The notes under the pieces were generated by a model, which worked only from the letters and a program-made list of their open reading frames with translations, made no database searches and was not told where the DNA came from. The position numbers and the translations under genes were made by a program. A stretch of DNA of 64,000 bases from Maylandia zebra (lineage: Eukaryota > Chordata > Actinopteri > Cichliformes > Cichlidae). Positions 1 through 11,275 of this stretch are shown one piece after another. How positions within the stretch are numbered: position 1 is the stretch's first letter; the number at the start of each line of letters is the position of its first letter. The DNA lies in assembly GCF_041146795.1 (NCBI RefSeq), contig NC_135180.1, positions 34,332,294 through 34,396,293 on the forward strand, read 5' to 3'.

Positions 1-3000
1 TGTCACCAGGCTGAAAGTTGGATGGTTTGGCGTGTCTGCGAGCATCAGTGTATTCTTTCATTTTCATTTGCTTATTCTTAACTCTTTCGCACATGGTATG
101 CCTCTCTGTCTGAGGAACAGGCATATCCATTACCTGTAACTTTGTTCTCATTCGTCGTCCATGGAGCAGTTCTGAAGGGGAAACTCCAGTTGTTGAATGA
201 GGGGTTGCTCTGTAGTCCATCAGGTAAGTTCTCAGGAATGATTTCCAGGGTTGTCCTTGAATCGAGGCAGTCTGTAGGCAGTCTTTAACGCATCTATTGA
301 ATCTCTCAACTTCCCCATTAGCTCTTGGGTAATACACTGAGGATCTCAGGTGTTGGATTCCCCTGCTTTTCAGGAAGTCAGCGAACTCAGCAGAGAGAAA
401 TTGAGAGCCATTGTCACTTATCAGTGTCTTTGGATTCCCTTCACGAGAGAAAACTACCGAAAGGAATTGAATGATAGTAGCCGCATCAGCTCGGGGAGCA
501 AAAGCTACTTCAGGCCACTTACTAAAGTAGTCTACCAATGTGATGGCAAATCTACAGTCAGAAGGGGCTATTTCAAAAGGGCCTATGATGTCCACAGACA
601 CCTTTTCCCAAGCAGCAGCTGGTAAAGGAATGGGTTGGAGTGGAGCATCATGGGTGACAGTGGACTTGTCATTCTGTCTGCACGTTGCACAGTTCTTTAT
701 CAGTGTCTCTATGTGACAATCCATTTTGGGCCACCAGTACAATTCCCTCAGGCGTTGTTTGGTACGTACAATGCCTTGGTGAGTTTCATGAGCTATATCA
801 GTGAGTTTTTTCTGCAACGACTCAGGCACTAGCAAGCGATGTGTACCTCTGACAATGCACTCGTTCAAGACCGCGAGTTCATGGCAGATTGGGAAGTACG
901 GCTGTAAGTCAGGTTCCAGTGACGTCTTCCTTGCAGGCCAGCCTTTCTGTATCTGCACACAGAGCTTTGTGAACACTGGACAGGCTTTGCACTCTGACTG
1001 GAAATCATCCTCAGACACAGCACTCAGATCAGTGAGGATGGCTGCAACTGACTCCACATCCTCTGCACATGCCATGTCTGTCTCGGAAAGTGGGAGCCTA
1101 GAAAGACAATCAGCAACATGGTTCAATGACCCAGTTCTATATTCCACTTCATAGTCAAACTCCAACAGGCGAGCTGACCATCTGGCTATGCGTAGACCAG
1201 CTCTGTTATTGCCCTTAGTAGTCAGCAGTGTTGTAAGTGCTTGGTGATCTGTTCGTAGGAGGAATTTTCTGCCCCAGAGCCATGTGCGCCATTTTTCAGC
1301 AGCCAAGACGCAAGCTAGAGCTTCCTTCTCAACGATTGAGTATTTCCTCTCTGCATCAGACAAGCTGCGAGATGCAAATGCAACAGTATGTTCTGCATCA
1401 TTACTGTCAAGTTGAGTCAAAACAGCACCTACACCGTAGTCTGAGGCATCTGTTGAGACTATGGTTGGCTTACTGGGGTCGAACATCACCAGGGCAGGGC
1501 TGTGCACGATTAACCGCTTGACTTGATCAAACACTGCTTGAGCTGCTTCGTTCCAGTGGAATGAACAGTCCTTTCGCAGAAGAGCTCTCATAGGTTCAAC
1601 AACAGTCGCGTAATTTGGCACAAACTTGCTGTACCATGCACTCAAGCCAAGAATTGAGCGCAGGGTTGCAGGATCAGTAGGGGGCGGAGCATGCAGGATG
1701 GCAGTGACATGAGAGTCATCTGGCAGCAGACCTTCTGGACCAATCTTTTGACCCAAAAAGCTCAGAGTAGTTTGACGGAGTTGACATTTGTCAACATTGA
1801 GTTTCAGTCCTGCATTGTTGATTCTGTGTAACACAGCACGCAAGTTGGCCTCATGTTCAGCTTCTGACATTCCGTATATGATGACATCATCAAGGTAGCA
1901 TTGCACCCCTTTCTGGCCGCGTAGGATTTGTGTCATCATCTTTTGGAAGGCTGCAGGTGCTGAACTCAACCCATAGGGAACTCTGCAGTACTGGTACAGT
2001 CCTTCATGTGTAATGAAAGCAGTGAGCCCTCTACTCTCTTCATGTAGTTTCAGCTGATGGTAGGCGGATTTAAGATCCAGGGTGGAGAACATGACAGCCC
2101 CACGCAGCTCAGACAGTATGTCCTCTATCAGTGGCAAGGGATGACTGTCAGCGACCACCGCTTTGTTAGGTTCTCTCAAATCAACGCACATGCGTATGCC
2201 ACCAGTCTTCCTTCTAGTGACTACAATCGGGGAGACCCATTCAGATGCATCGATTTTCTCTATGATGCCATGTTCCTCAAGATTCTTGAGTTCTGCGGAA
2301 ACAGCATCACGGACTGACAGGGGTAAGCGTCGAAGTTTCTGCTGTATTGGCTTCACTTCAGGTTGCACCTTCACTTTATGTACAAAATCCTTTGCACATC
2401 CGAATGCAACTGGAGACTCACATTCCTGTTTACATTGAGTGGGCAGAGCAGAGGTTTGCTGAAGTGTAGCACAGACCTTGGGACTGTCAAGAACTAATTG
2501 TCCCCCTTTTATGTGTAGCTGGAGGGCAGTCACCAAGTCCATTCCCAGTATGGGTGTTCCTGTTCTCACAATGTAGAGATCAGTGGAGGCACACTTGCCA
2601 TTGTAAGTAATGTCAGCTCTAAGACACCCTAATACATCCAGTTTCTCTTTTGAATATGTAATAAGCTGAACAGCTGGATTACTTAACTTAACTGAGCCAA
2701 AATTTGTGCTGTAAACATGTTCAGGCAGTATGGAAACACCAGACCCTGTGTCTACTAGTAGCTTAATAGTACATGCCTGCGCAGTATTTGGTACAGTGAC
2801 AGCAACAGTGCACATCAATTTAGCCGGATCACCACTGACACAATTGTCAACAGTTAAAACACACATTTCAGGAACAGTCACTTCATTAACAAGCTTATGA
2901 GAAGATTTACACACTCTCGAAAAATGTCCGATTTTCCCACACGTATTACATTTGCAGTCTTTTGCGGGGCAGGATTTATCATTGGTTTTGTGATCAGCTG

Positions 3001-3872
3001 AACCACAACGGTAGCACGTCGGAGCTGTATCCGTCTTTTTAGCTGCTTTGTATTTTGGCTTGCGCATCTTCTTTTGTACTTGAACAGCGGCAACAGGCTT
3101 CGTTTCACCAACAGCAATGGCCTTTGCATCAGCTATTGCAGCCTCTGTACACCTAGCAATTTCCAAAGCTCGATCGAGCGTCAAATCCTCCTCCATTAGC
3201 AGTCTTTCACGTATACGAGCATTATTTGTCTTCTCTACAAGTTGATCCCGCAACATTTCATTCTCCATAGCCCCGAACTTACATTGTTTCACGAGCTCAC
3301 GCAGTGCTGCAACGTAGTGATCTGTAGACTCACTGACAGCTTGGGCTCGTTGCCTGAAATGGTATCTCTCGGCGACAACATTGACTTTAGGATGAAAGTA
3401 CGTTTCCAAAGCCTTTACGGATCCCTCGTAATCATCCGTAGCGAGTGATAAGGCGCTGTAGATTCGTTGTCCTTCCATTCCCAAGCAGTGAATGAGCAGG
3501 GCCCTCTTCCTCTCTGTAGCAAAGTCATTACCCCCGATCGCCAGCAAGTAGTTATCGAACAACTTTTTCCACGCAGCAAATGGAATTTTTGGTTCGCCCG
3601 GGCAATCCAGGAACACAGCCGGGGGTTGCAAAGAGAGCAGAGCCATAACTTAATCACCACTACTCTCGTCGCCACTTGTTGTGTGGTGTTAGTTCGCAGG
3701 CATTACACACACATGCAGGTAGGAACAGAGGATTACCGGAGATGACTCCTTTCTTTATTTTTCTTTTTTCTTCTTCAAAACCACAACCAGAACAACATAC
3801 TCACTAGCGCCCTCTAGCGCTTCTGGTAAATGCATCTACAGAACAAATGTAATAGTATGTGTGGACACAACA
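1..3872 (-). mobile_element. Ty3/Gypsy LTR retrotransposon, left-truncated by the window edge, broken
   Basis: Read on the minus strand, the parts run from right to left in Ty3/Gypsy order: one LTR (3677-3872), a gag-like region ending in a CCHC zinc knuckle near 2895-2945, an aspartic protease with a DTGSG motif near 2740, reverse transcriptase with a YLDD box near 1890, RNase H near 1130-1470, and the integrase region from about 960 to the window start. Reverse transcriptase before RNase H before integrase is the Ty3/Gypsy order. No long open frame covers gag or pol, so the copy is a fossil with several breaks. It cannot be dated here because only one LTR lies inside the window. It sits directly against the spastin retrocopy, which it appears to interrupt. 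Confidence 0.88.
3677..3872 (-). repeat. 5' LTR of the Ty3/Gypsy element (196 bp)
   Basis: The boundaries are set by matching ends: TGTTGTGT at one end and ACACAACA at the other, the TG...CA form of an LTR. On the minus strand the LTR is followed at once by AGTGGCGACGAG, a typical position and sequence for the start of a primer-binding region. The outer flank reads straight into spastin coding sequence. Confidence 0.8.
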
Positions 3873-5133
3873 GGTCCCAACTCTCTTATTGGGCCAAGTG
3901 CAGCATCTTTGGCTAATGCTGTCAAATCGCTCCCTGAATATCCTGCAGTCACTTTTGCAAGACAGGACAGTTCGTTTTGGCTCAGTGGACTCCCGTGCGT
4001 TCCCAAAAGATTTTTCAGCAGCGTAAATCTTGTCTAAAGGTCACATATACTCTTTTTGCAAAGTGCCTTAATATTGCTTCATCGAGCTCCTGGGGCCTGT
4101 TAGTTGCTCCCATTACAAGTACCCTGTCATCCCTTCCTGACTGCAACCCGTCAAACTCAATGAGGAACTCAGTTTTTAAACGGCGAGAGGCGTCGTGCTC
4201 CCCCTCCCTCCTTTCACAGAGCAAGCCGTCCACTTCATCGATGAAGATTACTGAGGGCTGTAACTCTCTCGCAACTGCAAAGAGTGCTCGTACGAGCTTC
4301 TCGCCTTCTCCCACATATTTGGAGGTCAAACTAGCAGCACTGATGTTGAAGAATGTTGCATTAGACTCTGCAGCAACTGCTTTGGCGAGCATGGTCTTCC
4401 CATTTCCTGGTGGGCCAAATAAAAGCAAGCCACGTGCAGGAGCTCTCAGACCAGTAAAGAGATCAGGTCTTAAGGCAGGAAGGATGACAATTTCTTGAAG
4501 TGCTTGCTTTGCCAGATCCTGCCCTGCGATGTCATCAAATGACACAGTCGCTCCACTGTATACAATTTCATTCATAATTAAGCTGGCCAGTTTACTGTCC
4601 ACATTCTTTTTCATATCCCTCTTCGGGGGCTGTTTCACAGCTGCCGGTCTTCCATTCTGAGTTTTTCCCACCCGAGCGGTTTTCTTTGCATCAGTTATTC
4701 CTAATGGAGGTCTTACAGAAGTGGAGGGTCTGATGGTGGTGGAAACACCTGCGGGTTGACTTTTAGGAACTGACTTTGGCTGTGAAGGAGCATGATGTGA
4801 TGTCCCTTGGGGGTCATTTCTCCTTTTAGAGGCTAGTGTCGTCTCTAAAAGGGTAAGCTTGTCTTTTGCCATGGTGAGTTTGGTGACCATTTTATCCTGA
4901 AGTCTCTCTGCTCGGTCATACTGCTCTCCAGCTTGCCCAGTGAGCTCTATTGCAATACCCCTTTCAAGCTCAGAAATCCCTTTCTTGTACCACTGCACAG
5001 CCTCCTTCTTCTCACCTGTGTCGTCCTCGTCGATCTTCAGTGCCTTGAATATATACTCAAGCGCCTGCTTGTGGATGTTTTTTATAACTTCAGCGCTGTC
5101 TTTGGGCTTACTTGCGTTTGTTTTGGTCGACAT
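3873..5133 (-). pseudogene. spast: Intronless spastin (SPAST) retrocopy, interrupted
   Basis: From the ATG at 5133 an open frame of 372 codons runs without introns through an N-terminal MIT domain (about residues 18-95), a basic linker, and the AAA ATPase core with Walker A GPPGNGKT, Walker B IFIDEVD and the sensor region [13 protein letters not shown]. Vertebrate spastin genes are split into many exons, so a continuous copy indicates reverse transcription of a spliced mRNA. The start corresponds to the shorter spastin isoform that lacks the N-terminal hydrophobic segment. Near 4030-4060 a small deletion shifts the frame; spastin similarity then continues in another frame ([19 protein letters not shown], then [17 protein letters not shown]) until the copy stops at the Gypsy LTR. 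Spastin severs microtubules; this copy lacks its C-terminal end in the window and is probably not functional. Confidence 0.88.
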
Positions 5134-5350
5134 TTCTCTTGCGCGACTTCCCCCCTGTTCTCAGTCATAACACAGTAAACTAGTCATAAACGAAAACGTT
5201 TAGGCTATATATCGCATTTAAAGGTCTTTCTTTGGGACAACATCACAGAACACAGAAACATCACAGGGCTTTGGAGCGTGATGTTACAGGAGGCGGGCCA
5301 CGGCCCCCGCCGCCATCACAGTAGGCCAGACAAAGGATACAGCTTCAGCT

Positions 5351-6409
5351 ATGGTACGTGTTGTGTAGTCGGTTGCAACGTTAGAGCTCACGATCGTGAA
5401 GGCAAGAAACTGGATTAATCTTTTAATCGTTTTCCATCCTGGCGGCAACGTGAGGGATCCCATGTATCCCATATCACCAAACAAAGACGCCAGGCATGGA
5501 TTGCAGACGAGCGGATATCGAGTTCCGTGCAATCCCCAGCTTTTTGTTGGTTTGCTCGCGGCATTTTCTCTCCGGTGAGTTCTAAATTAATTCATATCAC
5601 TATCCGATTGTTCAGTCTGATGTCACTAGCCGTGTCTGGGCCTAAACTCTGCTGCAGGTCCATATATCAAATGATCACTGTGGCATTACTGAGAGTTAAA
5701 ACACTGTCTTAAGTCTTTCATCTTTAATAAAATTATCAGCGTTCTGCTCTACCAGGTGTAACAACTGAGTTTAACATCCAGGCATCCATGAAAATGGAAT
5801 TTATGACATTTAACGGAGTTAGAAGTTAGCAGCAAGTTAGCTCGCTAGCTTCTATCTAAATACAATATAGCATGTCCTGACTGCGGGGTTTTGGAAACAA
5901 ATTAAAACGTACAGCTTTCTTATCACTTCCAACATAAATGAAGACAGAAAACTAAACAGCAGTGATGTTTGTAGGGTTACTGAAGTTGGGCTAGCTGGTA
6001 TATAATGATGTGCTACGTGACCGCTAGCGACACAACTATGTTAGCATAATATAAACACGCTAACTTTTTTTCCACTCGATAAAAGTTAACGTGAGTGTTC
6101 TCGGTGGTCAGGAACAAATGGAATCGCATGGCAGGATGCTGTAAAGGGACCAAACTAAAAGGCTTTTAGTGGGTTTTTTCATAGATAACGAGATAAAACA
6201 TGCTAATGTGTGATGCTGCAGAACCACGTCATGTCGACTGAGTAGCTTTTGATTTGGCATTATTGCAGGCAACCCAGCATATGAAATGGATGTAACAAAT
6301 CCAGACTGGGCACCAACACTGCACATGGGGCACGACGACAAACCTGTGTCAGACTCGGACCGGCACGCAAGGCGTATGCAACGGAAGCGAAAAAGAGCAC
6401 CCATTGCAG
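5351..6409 (+). pseudogene. THAP-domain gene remnant, two exons
   Basis: The first exon (about 5351-5574) encodes a C2CH THAP finger in pieces: CCVVGCNVRAHDREGKKLD, then RFPSWRQREGSHVSHITKQ, then RRADIEFRAIPSFLLVCSRH with the closing CxxH of the finger. It ends at a good donor (G|GTGAGT). The second exon (6269-6409), between TTGCAG and GTAAAC, reads NPAYEMDVTNPDWAPTLHMG and a basic tail ending RKRKRAP, as in other fish THAP proteins. Within the first exon the frame is broken near the start codon, by a TAA after KKLD, and again before RRADIE, so this is a pseudogene. No later exon was recognised; the donor at 6410 leads into repeats. It lies head-to-head with the spastin copy. Confidence 0.75.
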
Positions 6410-6546
6410 GTAAACACCCCCCCTCTGAAAACATACTAAATTGCTCTTATGGTACACTAATCTACGGAGCCCCGCAGGGAACATGGGAGAAAAAAAAATT
6501 AAGACGGACTTTTGCGAGATCTCGCAAAACAAACTCGGGATCTCGC

Positions 6547-6697
6547 AAAACTTTTAGCCTCATTCTTCGGACGCCGGCTCGAAGCCAACCGGGAGGTCGA
6601 GGCACGATGTGCCGGGAAAGCGGTGTTCCACCCGGCTGTAGTAGGTCTCGACCTCCCGTTAGCTTCGAGCTAACGGGAAGAATGCGGCTAAAACTTA
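6547..6697. repeat. Foldback MITE-like hairpin, about 150 bp
   Basis: Imperfect inverted arms of about 55 bp (6547-6605 and 6644-6697) pair across a short GC-rich loop. The outer ends pair TTTTAGCC with GGCTAAAA, and the inner ends pair GGGAGGTCGAG with CTCGACCTCCC. No coding sequence. Probably a small non-autonomous DNA transposon; the family is not assigned. Confidence 0.6.
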
Positions 6698-8493
6698 CAA
6701 AAGACCATCTATACACAGTTGTTATCACCAGCTTTGATTCCTATCCCCAGGGCTAGTTTAATCGCCAGGGTTCAGTTCACCAACACTATTAACAGACCAG
6801 ATCTCCACATTGAAGCACGAGCAGGCTTCAGTTCAGCTGACTGAGCCAACAGGCCCTTTCAGAAGCGACTGGAGTAGAAGGCTATAACAACCCACAACAG
6901 AAAACAAAATGTCAAGTTCAAACTTACATGAAATACACTGCACTAAAATTAGATGTTAAAACATTTATACACAGTGTTAACTGTATATGCTTTGGAGTAT
7001 AACCAACATTTACCTTTACATAATATTCATAACCCAGAAATAAAGTAAACAGAGCAGAGCACAGAGGTTCGTTTTGCGTCCCTGTACCGTATGTCTGTCT
7101 TCACTGATCCACAAAGTGCCCTTTAGTTGTTTTCCTTGACTATATGGTTTAAAAACATCAAAATAGACTAAACAACTAGTCTAAAACTAAGAGACACAGG
7201 ATAAAGTTGGTGTGAAGGTTTCAGTCTGTGAATGAATCTAAGCACCATCACCTTAACTTTAAATTCATCTCTGTTACCTTCTTTGTGACTGAACTCTGAC
7301 CGTGAGCACCACAGCCACTGCGCACCAATCACACGCACTTTAAATCCATCACAGTAAACCAGTTAGTTTACCTCAGTTTGTTTTGCAGCACATTTCACAA
7401 CATGCAAAAGCATAATGTGCCATGTACAGACTCAAAATCTGATTTAAAAACATGAGGACTGACCTGTAAGCTTTACATTTACAGTTTATCACATACCACT
7501 GAGCACTTCTTACCTGTAATTCTAAGCCCTCTTCTTCCTTTTCTGGTTTAAAACATCAAATTAGACTAAACAACTAGTCTAAAACCAAGAGACACTTAAA
7601 TATTAAGTTAAACCTCTGGGGTCGCCGGACGCGCCGGCGCGTCAAAATCACATGACCAATTTAAGACGACACAGCTACAAGATGCAGCGATTCAGAGGCT
7701 GTATCCCAATTCAGGGCCTGCAGCCTTAAAGGCCATTTTAAGGCCGATTACGTCACAGCGACACGACGAAGGCCTAAAAATAAATGTTTGTTTCAGTTCT
7801 ATGAAGCTTTGAGTATTTTGGATTAGTAGCACTGCTGTGTTTGTTGCATCATATTGCTGTAATTGTTTATATGCTTTATATATTCTGAGGTAAGTTGATC
7901 TATAGTGTTACATCATATTCTATAAGGATGTTATGTGTTTGTGTACTTTCTGCCCAGTTTGACCCATTTAGCAGAAGTCAGCTTGGTTCCACTTGCCTCT
8001 TACCCGTGATTTCAGTGGAAATTTCAAATTCAGGATCTGACACACACTGATTCATGTCCTACACAGTTCTTGCAAGTTCATAGAAATTTCTGTTCAATTA
8101 GAACCAAATATTTGAGTTGATGGTTGAAATTGTTGTTTTGTTGTTGTTTTAATATCGGTCTAGCTGCACGCAGCACGCAATTGAACCACATATTTTAGAA
8201 GCCAAAGGTTCAAAATAGTTGGGAGCACCTTCACTTAATTATAACAGTGGCTCTGTTAGGAAAACAGTTCTGTATACCGATACTAAATTGCGTTAAAAAG
8301 GGCGACTTGTGGTATTCTCATACTAGACACTAGATAGCTGCTACTACAGTCACACACATATACTGTTGCCTCAGTAGTCAGAGTGGCACAAAGAAAAAGT
8401 TTGTGAAATCTTTAGAGTTGGCAAAACTTCTGTTTTACTTATTTAAAATAATAGTGCAATATATACATGCAGTAATTACTCTGCAGTAATTAC
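6698..8493. other. Non-coding, decayed repeats
   Basis: No gene is visible. A segment of about 60 bp occurs twice (about 7147-7192 and 7545-7592, with the shared core CTAAACAACTAGTCTAAAAC). At about 7700-7760 a stretch with CTGTATCCCAATTCAGGGCC resembles the terminal repeat of a common teleost hAT-type MITE. The rest is AT-rich intergenic DNA. Confidence 0.5.
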
Positions 8494-9060
8494 TAGAGAT
8501 GGACCGATCCGATATTACGTATCGGTATCGGTCCGATACTGACCTAAATTACTGGATCGGATATCGGAGAAAAATAAAAAATGTAATCCGATCCATTAAA
8601 TATCACGAAAGCACCTCGCAAAACTTGCAACACGCCGTAACTCACCTCAGAACGTTAGCACGTCGGAGCAGTATGCATCACGTGATAGAGCGGCTGTGGC
8701 ATGCGGGACCTGTCGGTGGTCTGGATAGCATTTGGAGCTTCGCTAGCAACCCGGCATTTCATCTCCCATAAAGTTATCCCCGAGAGAAGTAAAGCAAGTG
8801 TGTAAGTCCATCTCTGAATGTTTGTAAAGCATTCCTGCGTTAAGCTTAACAAGCGACTGCCTCTTCTTGCTGTTACTTCAATCATGAAACTGCTTAACGA
8901 TCAGCTGATCGGCTTTTCTGTCGCGAGTCCGTCTCTCTTGTTTGTTTTTGGCCCACTTTGCACCAGAAAGAGGAAACCAGCGGCTGAACAACAGCAGCAC
9001 GTTTAAGCTTGATAAGCTGTTGTTAGAATGTATTTAATATTACTTTCTACACCAGGATCT
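8494..9060. mobile_element. hAT-type element fragment with one terminal inverted repeat
   Basis: The sequence opens with TAGAGATGGACCGATCCGAT followed by repeated GTATCGG/GGTCCGATA motifs, the form of terminal sequence seen in many fish hAT elements. The following GC-mixed stretch to about 9000 looks like the adjoining internal region, but no transposase motif is readable. The opposite end is missing. Confidence 0.55.
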
Positions 9061-9090
9061 TTTTCTACGTAGCTGACGCTGGTAACTGTG

Positions 9091-9356
9091 CAGGGGCGGA
9101 TCTTGCAAAGTTTAGCCAGGGGGGCTGATAGGGCATGAACAGGGAAAAGGGGGCACAAAGACATACTTTTCTTTCTTATTCTCATTTAAAATGTCTAGCT
9201 TTTAATAAATAATTATCTGACACCCAAAGTTTTAATTTGATGTAAAATGAATAGAAGTCAATTACTGTATATAGAGATACGTGGAAGCAATTACATTACA
9301 TTTTAATATTCTTATGATAACTTTTATTTTATTTTAATTTATTTACATTGATCGGT
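9091..9356 (+). mobile_element. hAT-like fragment that hosts the palindrome insertion
   Basis: Starts with CAGGGGCGGATC, a terminal motif common to fish hAT elements, and continues AT-rich to 9356. After the palindromic element the same AT-rich sequence type resumes at 20675, so the palindrome appears to have inserted into this older repeat. No transposase is readable. Confidence 0.45.
9351..9356 (+). repeat. Left target-site duplication of the palindromic element
   Basis: ATCGGT here is repeated at 20675-20680, exactly outside the two palindrome ends. The shared string can be read as ATCGGTA, so duplications of 4 (TCGG) or 6 (ATCGGT) bases both give symmetric element ends. Confidence 0.7.
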
Positions 9357-9446
9357 AGAGAGTTAATACCATACAGCTTATGACAAAATTTGATCCGAAG
9401 TGATTGATGGCCCTAATCACGACCTTTTGACCTCCCCCCCTCCCCC

Positions 9447-9700
9447 CCGGAAGTGTGTAATGAGCGTGACGAATCGCATCCGGAGAAGGGGGGTGGGAAA
9501 CCCCCCGCGTGTCGAATTGCATCCTGAGAAGGGGGGGTGAACCCCGGAAGCGCGCCATCTGTTGCTAACCGTGTCGAATTGCATCCTGAGAAGGGAGGGG
9601 GGAAACCTCCGGAAGCGCGTCATCTGTTGTTGGAAAAAAAGTTTTTAGAGGGAGGGGGAAACCTCCGGAAGCGCGCCATCTGTTGGAGGGGAATAAAAAA
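9447..9700 (+). promoter_or_regulatory. Iterated ETS/YY1-like promoter with TATA-like box
   Basis: CCGGAAG (an ETS-type core) occurs at 9447, 9544, 9609 and 9665. The last three are each followed by GCGCG(C/T)CATCTGTTG, in which CGCCATCT resembles a YY1 site. The repeats alternate with a second module, ATTGCATCCTGAGAAGGG, near 9514 and 9575, with a variant near 9474. AATAAAAAA at 9692-9700 could act as a TATA-like box about 45 bp before the ATG at 9746. Factor names are inferred from motif shape only. Confidence 0.5.
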
Positions 9701-9745
9701 GCAGAGAGGTGGAGTCCGTCACAATTTCTAAGGCACAGACACAAG

Positions 9746-9973
9746 ATGGATTTCCTTCTGCAGCCCAGCAGCGTTCCTGTGTCCGATGAGATCTGCTCTC
9801 CCAAAGAAGAAGGCTTTGAATATGACATATTCAAATACAGCATATTTACTATGGAAGGCCTCGATCCGGACCTTATGACCCTACCGGAAATACTCCGGAA
9901 GTGTCTAGTCATTTTCAGACCTGATGCGTCATGTTCCCTAAGCACAGCGGTGATGCAGCAGATGATTCTGTGA
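9746..9973 (+). CDS. Small acidic protein of the palindrome, left copy (75 aa)
   Basis: The frame starts at an ATG in good context (CACAAGATGG) directly after the iterated promoter and ends at 9973, with AATAAA at 10037-10042, so promoter, frame and polyadenylation signal lie within about 600 bp. The product begins MDFLLQPSSVPVSDEICS and is acidic in its first half. No domain, signal peptide or membrane segment was recognised, and I do not know the family. The same frame is present on the opposite strand at 20069-20296 with almost the same sequence. Being embedded in near-identical repeats, conservation between arms does not prove selection; the compact transcription-unit layout is the main support. 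Confidence 0.5.
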   Translation: MDFLLQPSSVPVSDEICSPKEEGFEYDIFKYSIFTMEGLDPDLMTLPEILRKCLVIFRPDASCSLSTAVMQQMIL

Positions 9974-10036
9974 TGTATAGAGAGACAGAGCGGATGTAAT
10001 TTTACTTTCTTAAGCTGCACCGGCGTTTGTAATGGA

Positions 10037-10042
10037 AATAAA
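10037..10042 (+). terminator. Polyadenylation signal of the small palindrome gene
   Basis: AATAAA lies 64 bp after the stop of the 75-codon frame. The right arm holds the complementary signal at the mirrored place, near 19995. Confidence 0.5.
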
Positions 10043-10261
10043 GAGTGACTTCCTGTAGAGATTTCAATAGTATTTTATTTTCCTATAATACAGACGCTGT
10101 AAAAAAACCTTTAAGATACACCATAGCTTGTGATGAAAAGAAGAACTTTCTATCCGCTTGTAACCTACAGGCTGCCTATGTGTAAAAAACGAATAACTAT
10201 CCCTTAGTGAATACTACTTTTCCTTTTGAGAGACTGAAAAACAAACCATAATTGCAGCGAC

Positions 10262-10271
10262 AGGCGATCTT

Positions 10272-10348
<77 letters not shown>

Positions 10349-10895
10349 CGCGGGCCAAGGAGGAGTTTTTTTCTTCAATACTTTAACAATAAGTTTTCTC
10401 AATAGATAGAAAATGATGACGCTGAGGAGTCAACATCCGATATTATCATTGCTTGTAACCCGGTAAATAATTTCGTACATCTCCCCATAAAACAAGTCTT
10501 AGTGGAAAAAAGCTCATATTCGAATAAGTTTATTCCCCTCTGTGGGAAAGAGTCAACCATGAGGCGAGTTTTGTCAACAGCAAGAACAAGGTCAGACAAC
10601 TGTTGCCCATTTGGTAAAACAAATACCCGTCTCAAAGTCATATTTTACCGTTGCAGAATGTGGAAAACAGACGGCGTTCGCAAGAAGGCAATCAAAAAAA
10701 AAAAAACCCTCTCTAACTATTGGTATTGTCAAGAGAAAGATGCGAAAAACAGATGCTTCGCTAGACTAGGATAAAATGAGAGAAGAAACGGGAGGGGAGT
10801 CGATATCTGCTCAGCCCCTACTGTGACAGTTCTACCAATCGCGAGGAAGAATCCGTGAATATTATGTCAGCATTCCGTTCAAACAACGCCGCCGA

Positions 10896-10936
<41 letters not shown>

Positions 10937-11275
10937 GCGGGTCAAGGAGGAGTGAGACGGCAGAATAGTTTTTTTCTTCATTACTTTTACAATGGGATTT
11001 CTCAATAGATAGAAAATGATGACGCTGAGGAGTCAACATCCGATATTATCATTGCTTGTAACCCGGTAAATAATTTCGTACATCTCCCCATAAAACAAGT
11101 CTTAGTGGAAAAAAGCTCATATTCGAATAAGTTTATTCCCCTCTGTGGGAAAGAGTTTTTTTCTCAGAGTCAAGTTTTGTCAACAGCAATTGTCCATTTG
11201 GTAAAACAAATATCCGCCTCTAAGTCGTATTTTACCGTTGCAGAATGTGGAAAACAGACAGCCCTCACAGGAGGC
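10262..11275 (+). repeat. Internal tandem duplication with two CA microsatellites (left arm)
   Basis: About 400 bp is present twice in direct orientation (about 10262-10690 and 10880-11275). Each copy starts with a CA tract (10276-10347 and 10897-10935), then CCGCGGG..AAGGAGGAG, then a shared block containing ATGATGACGCTGAGGAGTC. The right arm repeats the pair in inverse at about 18760-19157 and 19340-19770, with different dinucleotide tract lengths. Short open frames here are products of the repeat and show no recognisable domain. Confidence 0.75.

Noticed and set aside
4015-5133. A functional spastin gene
   Set aside because: It has no introns, is frame-shifted within the AAA domain and is cut by an LTR element.
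10214-10402. Frames with long runs of Cys-Val or Thr-His around the CA/TG tracts
   Set aside because: Simple translations of dinucleotide repeats.
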